A stretch of 64,000 nucleotides of DNA, taken from contig NZ_CP133771.1 of NCBI RefSeq assembly GCF_031348265.1, positions 3,906,001 to 3,970,000 of the forward strand, read 5' to 3'. This document shows positions 26,979 through 35,821 of the stretch, in pieces (the first letter of the stretch is position 1; each line of letters begins with the position of its first letter). Position numbers and translations under genes: made by a program. The notes under the pieces were generated by a model. It was not told where the DNA came from. It was given only the letters and a program-made list of their open reading frames with translations, and made no database searches. The DNA is from Streptomyces collinus. Lineage in GTDB: Bacteria; Actinomycetota; Actinomycetes; Streptomycetales; Streptomycetaceae.

Positions 26979-27482
26979 ATGACGGCGTCATCGAAGTGTC
27001 GTGCCGCCTTGGCGACCGCGGCAGCCTCTGCTGTCCTGGCCGCAGTCCCCGTCATCGGGGCCCAACCTGCCCACTCCCAGCCATATCCGCCCGGTCCTCC
27101 AACCCTGACCCTCACCGCCACCACGGTCGTCGCGGGAGACGACCTCGGCTTCACTGGGACCGGGTTCATGCCGACCGAGGGGGTGAACGCATTCCTGTTC
27201 TCGAAGCCGGTCAAGCTGGGCCGCTTCACCGCCGACGCGAACGGCACGGTGAAGGGCACCGTCACCATCCCCAAGTGGACGGATCCGGGCAAGCACTACT
27301 TCCGTCTCAAGGGAGTGGAATCGAAACGGTCCTTGGGGGCCAAGATCATCGTTCGCCCGCACAGGCCTCACCTTGCCGACACCGGTGAGGACCGCTCGCT
27401 CGTCATGGTGGGCGGAACCGCGGCGCTGCTGGCGCTCGGGGCCGGCACGATGATGGCCGTCCGGCGGCGGAAGCACAACTGA
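26979..27482 (+). CDS. Sortase-anchored (LAXTG) surface protein
   Basis: The 167-residue protein has an N-terminal signal (ALATAAASAVLAAVPVIGA), a small beta-rich domain (LTATTVVAGDDLGFTGTGF, GTVTIPKWTDPGKHYFRL), and a C-terminal sorting signal: LADTG at 132-136, hydrophobic segment, then RRRKHN. LAXTG is the motif of Streptomyces class E sortases, so the protein is predicted to be covalently attached to peptidoglycan. I chose the ATG ten bases after GAGGAG over the GTG only one base from it. Its place at the edge of a polysaccharide locus suggests a surface role. Confidence 0.85.
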   Translation: MTASSKCRAALATAAASAVLAAVPVIGAQPAHSQPYPPGPPTLTLTATTVVAGDDLGFTGTGFMPTEGVNAFLFSKPVKLGRFTADANGTVKGTVTIPKWTDPGKHYFRLKGVESKRSLGAKIIVRPHRPHLADTGEDRSLVMVGGTAALLALGAGTMMAVRRRKHN

Positions 27483-27530
27483 CCACCCGCCCATCGGACA
27501 GTCGCGAGGCCTGCGCATTGCGGGCGCCGG

Positions 27531-27570
27531 ACAGCGGATCCCCCGACGCATCCGTCGGGGGATCCGCTGT
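27531..27570. terminator. Strong terminator
   Basis: An 18-bp perfect stem (ACAGCGGATCCCCCGACG and its complement) with a 4-nt loop lies 48 bp after the LAXTG gene, between convergent genes. Confidence 0.92.
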
Positions 27571-27810
27571 CGGCTGCCCCCCGGCCCGCCTGAGGCAGCT
27601 CCCCGGGGAACGCCGGACTGCAGTTGCCCCTCACGCACGTCGAACGGGAAGCCCGGTGGGCTGAGCCGGTCGACGTGCCGCGCCCACCAGGACGACCCGT
27701 GCGCCGTCGCGGGACCGGAGGCGTCGAGGAGCGGCGCCCGTGGCGTCGCGCCGCTCATGGCACCGGAGGGCGACTCGCCTCCGGCCCGGCTCCGGCCGTC
27801 GCGCAGACCG
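27571..27810. other. Non-coding gap
   Basis: These 240 bp lie between the terminator and the stop of the fucose-synthase gene. Short minus-strand frames exist, but I recognise no gene, repeat or site. Confidence 0.4.
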
Positions 27811-28851
27811 TCAGCGCCGCAGCGTGCCGGACTCCAGGTTCTCCACGTACCAGGCGTACGTCCGGGCGATCCCTTCCCGCAGGCCGATACGAGGAGCCCA
27901 GCCGAGCGTGGTGAGCCGGGATACGTCAAGGAGCTTGCGCGGAGTACCGTCCGGCTGCTCCGTGTCCCACTCGACGCTCCCCCGGTACCCTGCGACGTCC
28001 GCGACGAGCTCCGCCAGCTCCCGGACGGTCAGGTCCGTGCCGGTGCCGACGTTGACCGGACCGTCCGCGTCGTAGTGCTCGATCAGGTGCAGACACGCCC
28101 GTGCCAGATCGTCCGCATGGAGGAACTCCCGACGGGGTGTGCCGCTGCCCCAGTTCACCACCCGTCGCGCACCCGACTTCTTCGCCTCGTGGAAGCGCCG
28201 GATCAGGGACGGCAGTACGTGAGAGCGCTCGGGGTGGAAGTTGTCGCCCGGCCCGTACAGGTTGGTCGGCATGGCGGAGATCCAGGGCAGCCCGTACTGC
28301 CGCCGTACCGCCTGCACATGCAGAATGCCGGCGATCTTGGCGATGGCGTAGGCGTCGTTGGTCGGCTCCAGAGGCCCCGTCAGCAGCGCCTCCTCGCGGA
28401 TCGGCTGCTCGGCGAACTTCGGGTAGATGCAACTGGACCCCAGGAACAGCAGCCGCTCCACCCCGTGCTCCAGAGCCGCGTCCAGCACGTTCACCTGGAT
28501 GCGCAGGTTGTCGGAGAGGAACTCGGCGGGCCGGGTGGCGTTCGCCTTGATCCCACCCACCCGCGCCGCGGCCAGCACCACCACGTCCGGGCGCCTGGCC
28601 TCGAACCAGTCGGACACCGCCCGCCGCTGCCTCAGGTCCAGCTCCGCCGAGCCGGGCGCGACCACGTCGGTGAACCCCTCATGGCGGAGTTCCCTGCGCA
28701 CCGCCGAACCGGCCAGCCCGGAGCCTCCGGCCACGAACACACGCGCCGAGCGGTCGAGGGGGCGGTGCACCCTGCCCTCCGGCACCGGGGCGGGTGCGTG
28801 GACCGCCGAGGCGGCCGGGACTGCGGCACCGGTATCAGTACAGGCGCTCAT
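27811..28851 (-). CDS. fcl: GDP-L-fucose synthase
   Basis: The 346-residue protein has about 35 extra Ala/Pro-rich residues, then the NADP-binding FVAGGSGLAGSAVRREL. Next come VGGIKAN, LGSSCIYP with the catalytic Ser, the YxxxK pair in AYAIAKIAG, and NLYGPGDNFHPERSHVLPSL. These are diagnostic of GDP-4-keto-6-deoxymannose 3,5-epimerase/4-reductase, which makes GDP-L-fucose. The product of the gmd gene 1 kb to the right is its substrate. ATG with GGAGG about 11 bases upstream. It points away from gmd across a 295-bp divergent gap with one intervening methyltransferase gene. Confidence 0.93.
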   Translation of the reverse strand: MSACTDTGAAVPAASAVHAPAPVPEGRVHRPLDRSARVFVAGGSGLAGSAVRRELRHEGFTDVVAPGSAELDLRQRRAVSDWFEARRPDVVVLAAARVGGIKANATRPAEFLSDNLRIQVNVLDAALEHGVERLLFLGSSCIYPKFAEQPIREEALLTGPLEPTNDAYAIAKIAGILHVQAVRRQYGLPWISAMPTNLYGPGDNFHPERSHVLPSLIRRFHEAKKSGARRVVNWGSGTPRREFLHADDLARACLHLIEHYDADGPVNVGTGTDLTVRELAELVADVAGYRGSVEWDTEQPDGTPRKLLDVSRLTTLGWAPRIGLREGIARTYAWYVENLESGTLRR

Positions 28852-29146
28852 GGGCTCGATGCCCTCCTTCACGGACGGTGTGTCAAGAGGTGCCGCTTCT
28901 CGCGGCTCCGGCAAACGGACCACTCATGAGCCGAGCAGCGCCGGTACACAACGCTTGAAAACGCGACACAACGGTATGAAGCGGATGATAGCGCCGATTT
29001 CCGTATTCTTGCCGGGGGTGCCGGAGGTGCCGGAGGCGCCCGAGTCCGGGGTCGCGTCCTGTCCGTCCTGACGGTTCTGCCCGAAGAGAAGGCGCGTGCC
29101 GTCGAGACGGGCATCGCCGCACGACATGTGGCCAAGAGGAAGCAGC
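28852..29146. promoter_or_regulatory. Divergent promoter region of fucose genes
   Basis: This 295-bp gap between fcl and the methyltransferase-gmd pair includes an A/T-richer stretch at about 28950-29010 (ACAACGGTATGAAGCGG, GATTTCCGTATTCTTG), the likely promoter area for one or both directions, and short GGTGCCGGA repeats. No gene is visible. Confidence 0.4.
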
Positions 29147-29800
29147 ATGCTGAAGACGAAGATCGCCGATCCCACGAGGCCCGGATCCCTTGCCCATTCG
29201 GCTCGCGCCAAGCGCTGGGACGAACTGCTGCGATGCTTTCCCGACCTGGCCGAGATGCACGTTCTCGACCTCGGCGGCACCCCGACCGCCTGGCGTGGCG
29301 CACCCGTTCGGCCGGCGCACGTGGTGACCGTCAACCTCGACCCGCGCACCGCCCGGCATGCCGAGTCCGGCATCACGCCGGTCGTCGGGGACGCGTGCGA
29401 CCTCTCGCTGCCGACGCACATGGTCACCCGGCGATTCGACCTCGTGTACTCGAACTCCGTCCTGGAGCACGTGGGAGGGCACTACCGGCGGCGGCAGTTC
29501 GCCGACACGGTGCACAGCCACGCGGACCACCACTGGGTGCAGACCCCCTACCGCTATTTCCCCGTCGAACCCCACTGGCTGTTCCCAGGGCTGCAGTGGC
29601 TCCCGTTCCGGGCTCGCGTCGCCGTGTCCCGGCGCTGGCCGCACGGACACGTCCCCCGCGCGGGTCGTGCGCAGGCCACCCGCGACGTCCAGGAGGTCGA
29701 GCTGCTGTCCGCGGCAGAGATGCGGTCCTACTTCCCCGCTTCCAGCATCTGGTTCGAACGCTTCGCGGGGCTCCCCAAATCACTGGTCGCGAGGAAGTGA
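29147..29800 (+). CDS. Class I SAM-dependent methyltransferase
   Basis: The 217-residue protein has AGAGGAAG before its ATG, motif I VLDLGGTPTAWRG, VVTVNLDPR as motif II acidic region, VVGDACDLSLP as motif III, and FDLVYSNSVLEHVGGHYRR as motif IV with the typical SNSVLEH. It then carries QTPYRYFPVEPHWLFPGLQ, often seen in methyltransferases of polysaccharide loci. It probably methylates a sugar or a sugar-linked group. It lies 68 bp upstream of gmd on the same strand. Confidence 0.85.
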   Translation: MLKTKIADPTRPGSLAHSARAKRWDELLRCFPDLAEMHVLDLGGTPTAWRGAPVRPAHVVTVNLDPRTARHAESGITPVVGDACDLSLPTHMVTRRFDLVYSNSVLEHVGGHYRRRQFADTVHSHADHHWVQTPYRYFPVEPHWLFPGLQWLPFRARVAVSRRWPHGHVPRAGRAQATRDVQEVELLSAAEMRSYFPASSIWFERFAGLPKSLVARK

Positions 29801-29868
29801 GCCGTGCCCGCCGTCCTCCCCCGCTCAGGTGTGTTTCCCACCCCCACAGCCCAGCAGAAGGAGTCCGC

Positions 29869-30912
29869 ATGACGGACAAGACGGCGCTCATCACCGGCAT
29901 CACCGGCCAGGACGGCTCCTACCTGGCAGAACTACTGCTGGAGAAGGGGTACGTGGTGCACGGAATCGTCCGCCGCGCCTCGACCTTCAACACGCAGCGC
30001 ATCGAGCACCTCTACCGGGATCCGCACGACCCCGAGGCGCGCCTCTTCCTGCACTACGGCGACCTGACCGACGGAACCCGGATCGCGGGGCTGCTGGAGC
30101 GCCTGCGACCCGACGAGGTCTATCATCTGGCTGCCCAGTCCCACGTACGGGTGTCCTTCGACGAGCCGGAGTTCACCGGGGACTCCACCGGGCTGGGCAC
30201 CACGCGGCTGCTCGAGGCCGTCAGGACGACGGGCCTGCCCTGCCGGTTCTACCAGGCATCCAGCTCCGAGATGTTCGGTGCCTCCCCGCCGCCTCAGCAC
30301 GAGGGCACCGCCTTCCACCCCCGCTCCCCGTACGGGGTCGCCAAGGTGTACGCGTACTGGGCGACGCGCAACTACCGGGAGGCGTACGGGATGTACGCCG
30401 TCAACGGCATCCTGTTCAACCACGAGTCCCCTCGCCGCGGCCCGACCTTCGTCACCCGCAAGGTGGCCACGGCCGCCGCACGCATCAAGGCCGGCCTGGA
30501 GGACGTCGTCTACCTGGGCAACCTCGACGCCCGACGGGACTGGGGATACGCGGCGGAATACGTCGAGGCCATGTGGCGGATGCTGCAACAGGACGAACCG
30601 GACGACTACGTGGTCGCCACCGGCGTCAGCCACAGCGTGCGCGACTTCGTCGAGCAGTGCTTCGCCCACGTCGGCCTCGACTGGCGCGACCATGTGCGGT
30701 TCGACGAGCGGTACCTGAGACCGACCGAGGTGGACGACCTCGTCGGAGACGCCTCCAAGGCCGAGCGGATCCTGGGATGGCGCCCGACGGTGCGCGCTCC
30801 GGAATTGGCCCGGCTCATGGTCGACGCCGAGATCGCGGCCCTGTCCCCGGCGCCTGCCGCCCCCGTCGGCGCGCCCGCCGCTCCGTCGGCGCCGGAGTTG
30901 GTCGGGCGGTGA
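29869..30912 (+). CDS. gmd: GDP-mannose 4,6-dehydratase
   Basis: The 347-residue protein starts at ATG after AAGGAG and has TGITGQDGSYLAELLLEKGY, VRRASTFNTQRIEHLY, the catalytic region ASSSEMFG and SPYGVAKVYAYW (YxxxK), NHESPRRGPTFVTRK and NLDARRDWGYAAEYVEAMW. These are near-invariant GMD motifs. It converts GDP-mannose to GDP-4-keto-6-deoxymannose, the precursor used by the fucose synthase next door. An Ala/Pro tail of about 25 residues is extra. Confidence 0.96.
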   Translation: MTDKTALITGITGQDGSYLAELLLEKGYVVHGIVRRASTFNTQRIEHLYRDPHDPEARLFLHYGDLTDGTRIAGLLERLRPDEVYHLAAQSHVRVSFDEPEFTGDSTGLGTTRLLEAVRTTGLPCRFYQASSSEMFGASPPPQHEGTAFHPRSPYGVAKVYAYWATRNYREAYGMYAVNGILFNHESPRRGPTFVTRKVATAAARIKAGLEDVVYLGNLDARRDWGYAAEYVEAMWRMLQQDEPDDYVVATGVSHSVRDFVEQCFAHVGLDWRDHVRFDERYLRPTEVDDLVGDASKAERILGWRPTVRAPELARLMVDAEIAALSPAPAAPVGAPAAPSAPELVGR

Positions 30913-31214
30913 CGCGCGCAGAGAGCCCGGCTCCACCGGAGGTGGCCGTCCTGACGCGGGAACAACCCCGCGGGCGGGGGTGGCACTTCTGCCGTAGCCC
31001 TTTCGGGGTTTGGTCGCCGCTCCTCTCCTCCCCGTGTGCGAGGACGGTGGTCACCGGGTGCGGACGCGACGGTCTCCGGCCGGCTGCGTGCCCGCCACCG
31101 CCGCCCCGTTCGATGACGAAGGATCACCTGCCCCTCTGAAGCGCCCTCCACAGCCGCGGCGTGCGGCCACGTGCTTCCGCCTCCGGCTCTTCACCTCCCC
31201 AGGACGGACCAACG
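30913..31214. other. Non-coding gap between gmd and wzy-like gene
   Basis: This 302-bp stretch has no gene that I can support. An imperfect GCGGGAACAACCCCGC hairpin near 30957-30972 could be a weak terminator. Confidence 0.35.
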
Positions 31215-32684
31215 GTGCAGCACCCAGCCGTCGCCTCGGACATGACTCAGACCCTCTTCTTGGGACTGGCGCTCTTCGCCGTCCTGTTGTGGATCTTCAC
31301 GCAGCACTGCAACACCGCCATCGGTCTTCTCCTGGGCGTACAGGTGTGGGCGATCGCCGTGGGCGGCGAGACCCCGCTCCTCGATGTCGGTTTCAGCGTC
31401 CTCCCGAGTGATCTGCTGGCCGCCTGTGCCGTGCTGGTGGCCGGCGCCCGGCTGCTGCGGCGGGGGGCGCCGCCGCGGGCCGAGTTGCTGCTCGTCCTGG
31501 CCGTCATGTGTCTGGTCGGGTGGTCGCTTCAGCGGGGAGTCGGCACCTTCGGCCTGGCCTCCGCCGCCAATGACGCCCGCGTCTACTTCTGGCAGTTCTT
31601 CGCCTCGGCCCTGTATGTCGCGACGGCGCCCCTGCACCCCGGCAGGGCCCGGGCCGTCGTGCGGCTGTGGCTGGTGTCAGCGGCCGCATACGCCGCACTG
31701 AGCCTGGCCGGGTGGCTGAACACGGGGCTGCATTCGGTCGTCGACGTCGGCACCCTGGGAGGGGAGGTGTACGACCCGAGGCCGGTGCCGGCCCGGTCTG
31801 CTCTGGTCCTCGCGCAGAGCGCGGTACTCCTGCTGTGCCCATGGGGTGGCAGCTCGTCCGCATCCGCCAGGACCGCGGAGTACCGCCCGGGAGGAGACCG
31901 GCGGGGGCGGCAGGGCCGGCCGGCCGGCAGCCGCTGGAAGATCCTGCCGGCGCTGCTCTGTCTCGTCTTCGTGGTGCTGTTGCAGCACCGGACCGTCTGG
32001 GCGACCACCCTCGTGATGGCTGTCGTCTGGTGGGCGCTGGTCCCTGCCCGAGCGGGTCAACGTCTGGTCTCCGCTGCGGCAGCCCTTCTGTCGTTGTGCG
32101 TGGTCACGTTGACGTTCGCCACCGGCATGTTCGGCGGGGTCGGCAGCGTCCTCGCCGACTCCTTCGCGGAGACTCAGGACGAGAACAGCACCTTCGCCTG
32201 GCGGATGCACGGCTGGCAGGAACTCATGGACGGCCCCAAGACCCTGGCCGAATGGCTGTTGGGCAGTCCGTTCGGCTCCGGCTACGACCGGTGGGTCGAG
32301 GGCGTGGTGATCTCCGTCTCCCCGCACGACTACTACCTGCACGTCGCGCTTCGCCTGGGCGTGGTCGGACTGTTCACGCTGCTGGCCGCGTACCTCCTCG
32401 TGTGGCGGCGGCTCGGCAGCGACGGGAACGGCACGCCGGCACTGCGTCTGATGGTCGTCTCCCACCTCGTGCTCTTCGTCTCGTACTCCCCGTTCCCGGA
32501 GCAAGGGGTTCTGCTCGGGTTGTGCCTGTGGCAGCTGCGTGCCGACGCGGCAGACCGGTCCGAAGCCGGGCCGAGGAAACCGCTCGTCGCCCGGCAGCAG
32601 GATGACACCGCCCGAAGAGAGACAGATCCGGCACATGACGAATACCTGGAAAGAGCGGGAGGAACATCGAGAATGGGGCCATGA
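31215..32684 (+). CDS. Wzy-like polysaccharide polymerase/O-antigen ligase-type membrane protein
   Basis: The protein of about 489 residues has roughly ten to twelve hydrophobic segments and a soluble C-terminal tail. A large extracytoplasmic loop (ENSTFAWRMHGWQELM, LLGSPFGSGYDRWV, SPHDYYLHVALRLGVVGL) matches the Wzy_C/O-antigen ligase loop with its conserved H-[DN]-x-Y-L pattern. It would polymerise lipid-linked repeat units at the outer face. GTG 31215 has AGGACGG at good spacing. ATG 31242 is the alternative but has no site. The stop overlaps the FkbM gene by 4 bp (ATGA). Confidence 0.82.
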   Translation: MQHPAVASDMTQTLFLGLALFAVLLWIFTQHCNTAIGLLLGVQVWAIAVGGETPLLDVGFSVLPSDLLAACAVLVAGARLLRRGAPPRAELLLVLAVMCLVGWSLQRGVGTFGLASAANDARVYFWQFFASALYVATAPLHPGRARAVVRLWLVSAAAYAALSLAGWLNTGLHSVVDVGTLGGEVYDPRPVPARSALVLAQSAVLLLCPWGGSSSASARTAEYRPGGDRRGRQGRPAGSRWKILPALLCLVFVVLLQHRTVWATTLVMAVVWWALVPARAGQRLVSAAAALLSLCVVTLTFATGMFGGVGSVLADSFAETQDENSTFAWRMHGWQELMDGPKTLAEWLLGSPFGSGYDRWVEGVVISVSPHDYYLHVALRLGVVGLFTLLAAYLLVWRRLGSDGNGTPALRLMVVSHLVLFVSYSPFPEQGVLLGLCLWQLRADAADRSEAGPRKPLVARQQDDTARRETDPAHDEYLERAGGTSRMGP

Positions 32685-33457
32685 CTCTCCTTCGTCGTGC
32701 CCGTCTCGCCGCACAGCGCATCGGCCTTGATGTGAACCGATTTCCGCAGTGCTCACTCGACTACCACGTCGTGCAGCTGATCCTCCGCAGCCGCATCGAT
32801 GTGGTGCTCGACGTGGGGGCCAACCGTGGTCAGTACGGAGCGATGCTCAGGCGGTTCGGATACCGAGGAAGGATCGTCTCGTTCGAGCCGCTCCACGAGC
32901 CCCTGCGGACGCTGCGCCGCCGGGCTGCGGCGGATCCGCTGTGGAAGGTGTTTCCCTGTGCCCTCGGGGACAGTGATCGCACCGTCGACGTCAACGTAGC
33001 CGGTAACGGAGCCGCCAGCAGTTCCGTGCTGCCCATGTTGTCCCGGCACGCGGAGGCCTGCCCGGAGTCCCGCTACGTGGACGTCCAGGAAACCGAGCAG
33101 CGGCGCCTCGACACCCTCTGGCCGCAGGTGGCCGGGCCCGAGGAGCGCGTGTTCCTGAAGCTCGACGTCCAGGGGTACGAAGGAGCCGTCCTGGAAGGGG
33201 CCGGGGATCGCGTCAGCCAGTGCAGCGGACTGCAGATGGAAGTCTCGTGTGTCCCGCTGTACGAGGGAGGTCTGCTCCTGGAAGAGGCGCTGGGGATCGC
33301 GCAGCGCCGGTACGGGATGACCCTGGCGGCACTGGTGCCCGGCTTCAGCGACAACCGGACCGGGCAGATGCTGCAGTGTGACGTGGTGTTCCTGCGCGAA
33401 GCCGCTCGGGCAGGGCGACACGCCGACACGGCTGACGGTGCGCTTGCCCGCCCGTGA
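32681..33457 (+). CDS. FkbM family methyltransferase
   Basis: The 258-residue protein has motif I VVLDVGANRGQYGAML, RIVSFEPLHEPLRTL and FLKLDVQGYEGAVLEGAG, the FkbM signatures, with SSSVLPMLSRHAE between them. These SAM-dependent enzymes O-methylate sugars or polyketides, and in capsule loci usually sugar hydroxyls. Translation is coupled to the polymerase gene by an ATGA overlap. Its stop abuts the stop of the convergent flippase gene with no gap. Confidence 0.9.
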   Translation: MTLLRRARLAAQRIGLDVNRFPQCSLDYHVVQLILRSRIDVVLDVGANRGQYGAMLRRFGYRGRIVSFEPLHEPLRTLRRRAAADPLWKVFPCALGDSDRTVDVNVAGNGAASSSVLPMLSRHAEACPESRYVDVQETEQRRLDTLWPQVAGPEERVFLKLDVQGYEGAVLEGAGDRVSQCSGLQMEVSCVPLYEGGLLLEEALGIAQRRYGMTLAALVPGFSDNRTGQMLQCDVVFLREAARAGRHADTADGALARP

Positions 33458-34996
33458 TCAACACCGGTCGGACGGATCCGTGGCTGCGGAGGACGGCAGA
33501 CGGCGCGTGCGCGGTCCACGACTCCCCAGCAGGCCTGTGGCGACAGCGACCGTGAACGCGGGAATCCGGCGGCGCAGCAGCACGCACCCCAGCACGACCG
33601 GCACCATGGCGAACAGTCCATGTCCCAGGGCCACTGCCGGGGAACGGTCCGCCGCGCCGAGCGCGGCAGCACCGCCGAGTGCCGTCCCGACGGCGAGGTG
33701 CACCCCGTGCATGCGCAGGGCGGCGCCGGCAGGCATCAGGCCGGAGCGGTGCCAGGCCGCCAACTGCACGACGTGACCCACCAGTTGCCCTGCTGCGGCC
33801 GCGACCGCGACCAGCAGAAGGGACCGCGCGGACGCGGCCCCGGCAACACCGGCCGCGGTCGCCACGACCGTGGCCGACAGCGTGCCGAGCAGGGCCCGGG
33901 GCGCGCTCCGCACCTGGTCGATCAACCCTCCGCAGTAGCACAGCAAGGTCATGGCTGCCCCTGCCGACAGGACAGGCACCAGCGCCACGGCCGACTCCCA
34001 GCCCGGACCCAGCAGCAGACGGAGGACCACCGGCCCGATGCCTGCCGTGATACCGAACCCGACGAAGGCCACGGCCGACGCCGCACACAGCGTTCGCCGC
34101 ACGTCCCGGCCGGTGAGCCCTTCGGCGCGCCGCTCGGCGAGCAACGGAGTCACCGCCCAGTTGATCCCCTGGTACAGGAACGTCAGCAGCATTCCGGTGA
34201 AGAAGAATGCCCGGGAGTACGATCCTGCGGCGCCTGCGCCGAGCAGTCGGCCCGAGGCCCACAGCGGGATGTTGTTGGTGACGAACTGCCCCAGGCTGTG
34301 GCTCGTCATGAATCCCGACGGGGCGAGCAGGTCGCGAGCCCTGACCCGGGGCCCGTCAGGCAGTGTCCGGCGAGCGGTCCAGGCCGTGCCCACGGCCAGG
34401 GCCACAGCCGCCGCGACGGGCTGCGCGAGGGCCAGCCCGAAGGGGTTCCAGCCGCATACGAGGAGAGCTGCTCCCGTTGCCACCCCCACCGTCTGGCCCA
34501 GCGTCTCGGTCAGCACCGCCATCGGGGCCGCACCCGCGCGACGCATGGCCGTGACGGTCACGTTGGCGCTCGGCTGCACGAGGAACACGCAGGCCAGCAG
34601 ACGCGTCATGAGGGTGAGGTCCGGCATGTGGAAGAAGGAGCCGAAGACCGGGGCCACGGCTTCCACCAGAAGGAAGCACACGACGCCGGAGACCATGCCG
34701 AGACGCCTGGCGGCCCGCACGAAGGGCAGCGTGAGGTGCGCGGACCGGAGGACGCAGGCCGACAGTCCGGCGTTGGCGAAGTAGCCGAAGAACGGCACCA
34801 CGGTCAGCGTGACGGCGTAGGCACCGTAGGCATGGGCGTCCACGGCGCGGGCGGTGTAGGCCGTGTACCCGAGCTGGAGCAGCACGACCACCAGGGAGCC
34901 GGTGATGTTCCAGCGCAGGCTGATCATCGCTGACCGGGACGCGGTTTCCGCGGATTCATGCCGGACGGAGGGGGTCGCACCGTGAGCCGCTGACAT
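33458..34996 (-). CDS. Wzx-like polysaccharide flippase (MATE/MOP superfamily)
   Basis: The 512-residue protein has about 12-14 hydrophobic segments with the polysaccharide-synthesis family pattern: SLRWNITGSLVVVLLQLGYT at the start, FFGYFANAGLSACVLRS, LGAGAAGSYSRAFFFTGMLL and ITAGIGPVVLRLLLGPGWE. This fits Wzx-type flippases that move lipid-linked repeat units across the membrane. ATG 34996 begins a soluble 23-residue head. ATG 34927 at MISLRWN is possible. It is the last gene of the long minus-strand operon, 10 bp after the previous gene. Confidence 0.85.
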   Translation of the reverse strand: MSAAHGATPSVRHESAETASRSAMISLRWNITGSLVVVLLQLGYTAYTARAVDAHAYGAYAVTLTVVPFFGYFANAGLSACVLRSAHLTLPFVRAARRLGMVSGVVCFLLVEAVAPVFGSFFHMPDLTLMTRLLACVFLVQPSANVTVTAMRRAGAAPMAVLTETLGQTVGVATGAALLVCGWNPFGLALAQPVAAAVALAVGTAWTARRTLPDGPRVRARDLLAPSGFMTSHSLGQFVTNNIPLWASGRLLGAGAAGSYSRAFFFTGMLLTFLYQGINWAVTPLLAERRAEGLTGRDVRRTLCAASAVAFVGFGITAGIGPVVLRLLLGPGWESAVALVPVLSAGAAMTLLCYCGGLIDQVRSAPRALLGTLSATVVATAAGVAGAASARSLLLVAVAAAAGQLVGHVVQLAAWHRSGLMPAGAALRMHGVHLAVGTALGGAAALGAADRSPAVALGHGLFAMVPVVLGCVLLRRRIPAFTVAVATGLLGSRGPRTRRLPSSAATDPSDRC

Positions 34997-35006
34997 GTCC
35001 GGGAGT

Positions 35007-35735
35007 TCAGCCGTTCGGGATGCTCTGCTGGGTGAGTTCGCCCGCGCGGAGGCTGGAGAGCGCGTCCACGGCCGGTGCGAGCTCCGGGCTCGCCAGGACG
35101 ACACATCCCCGCTTCGCGCCGGTCTCTTCCGCCGAATCGCACCTCGGGTAGAAAGCCTCCCAGCCGGGGAGTCCGGGGAGGTAGTTCACGTCCAGCGGAG
35201 TTCCGTGGTACGAGGTGAACTGATAGCCCGGGTCACCCGGTACGCGGAAGTCGTCGATCATCACGACGGCTCTGCTCCAGCGCTCCTCGATGATCTCCAG
35301 TTCCTGGTAGCGAGGCACGTCCTCCTGCCAGTGAGCATCGAGATAGAAGAACAGCGCGGGGTTTCCCGGCCGCTTCGAGAGCATGTGCAGCATCTTCCGT
35401 GAGTCCGCGCGGTACAGGCGGATGCCCGGCAGGCCGCGGCATTTCGTCGCAGCGTATCGGTAGAACCTCTCTGCGATCTCGGCGGAATGGACGGGCAGGC
35501 CGGAGATGTCACTCAGGAATTTCGTCGTGGTGCCGCGGAAGGAACCGGTCTCGACGATCTCATCGAAGCTGATCGCCACCAGCAGTTCGCGGATGATCTC
35601 CTGACGCTTGAGCTGCCCGTTGAACGGCCCCAGTTCAGGCATGCCGAGGCGCGGGAACAGCAGATCCGTCCGAAAGGAGATCGCGGCAGGCAAGGCGGCG
35701 CTGACCCTGATGTAGGCCCGCTGCGAGAAGTTCAC
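35007..35735 (-). CDS. Class I methyltransferase-like protein (Methyltransf_24 type), copy A
   Basis: The 242-residue protein starts at GTG with GGGAG six bases upstream. Motif I is IVETGSFRGTTTKFL, followed by FYLDAHWQEDVPRYQELEII (DxH acidic site) and VVMIDDFRVPGDPGY. It closely resembles the protein at 38490-39245 in the same operon. The fold suggests O-methylation or a relative such as CmcI, but the substrate is unknown. Its start and ribosome site lie inside a 69-bp direct repeat whose second copy is 904 bp upstream. Confidence 0.75.
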   Translation of the reverse strand: MNFSQRAYIRVSAALPAAISFRTDLLFPRLGMPELGPFNGQLKRQEIIRELLVAISFDEIVETGSFRGTTTKFLSDISGLPVHSAEIAERFYRYAATKCRGLPGIRLYRADSRKMLHMLSKRPGNPALFFYLDAHWQEDVPRYQELEIIEERWSRAVVMIDDFRVPGDPGYQFTSYHGTPLDVNYLPGLPGWEAFYPRCDSAEETGAKRGCVVLASPELAPAVDALSSLRAGELTQQSIPNG

Positions 35736-35798
35736 AGTCCACTCCCTCGTGTCGTGTCGCTGTCCGACTTCACCGCCACCGCGACCATCATGTTGCCG
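35730..35798. repeat. 69-bp direct repeat, copy 1
   Basis: This copy is 68/69 identical to 36634-36702. On the minus strand it contains the last codons of a methyltransferase gene, its TGA overlapping a GTG (GTGA), and the ribosome site of the 35007-35735 gene. Here the methyltransferase part is only a tail with no gene body in front. Confidence 0.97.
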
Positions 35799-35821
35799 GG
35801 CCATACACCGCGAGACGGGGA

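Noticed and set aside
27571..27810. Minus-strand short frames as a gene remnant
   Set aside because: A few residues look plausible (RVVLVGAARRP), but no family pattern extends over more than about 15 residues.
29751..29770. TGGTTCGAACGC as a tRNA T-loop
   Set aside because: It lies inside the methyltransferase gene, and no acceptor or anticodon stem could be built around it.
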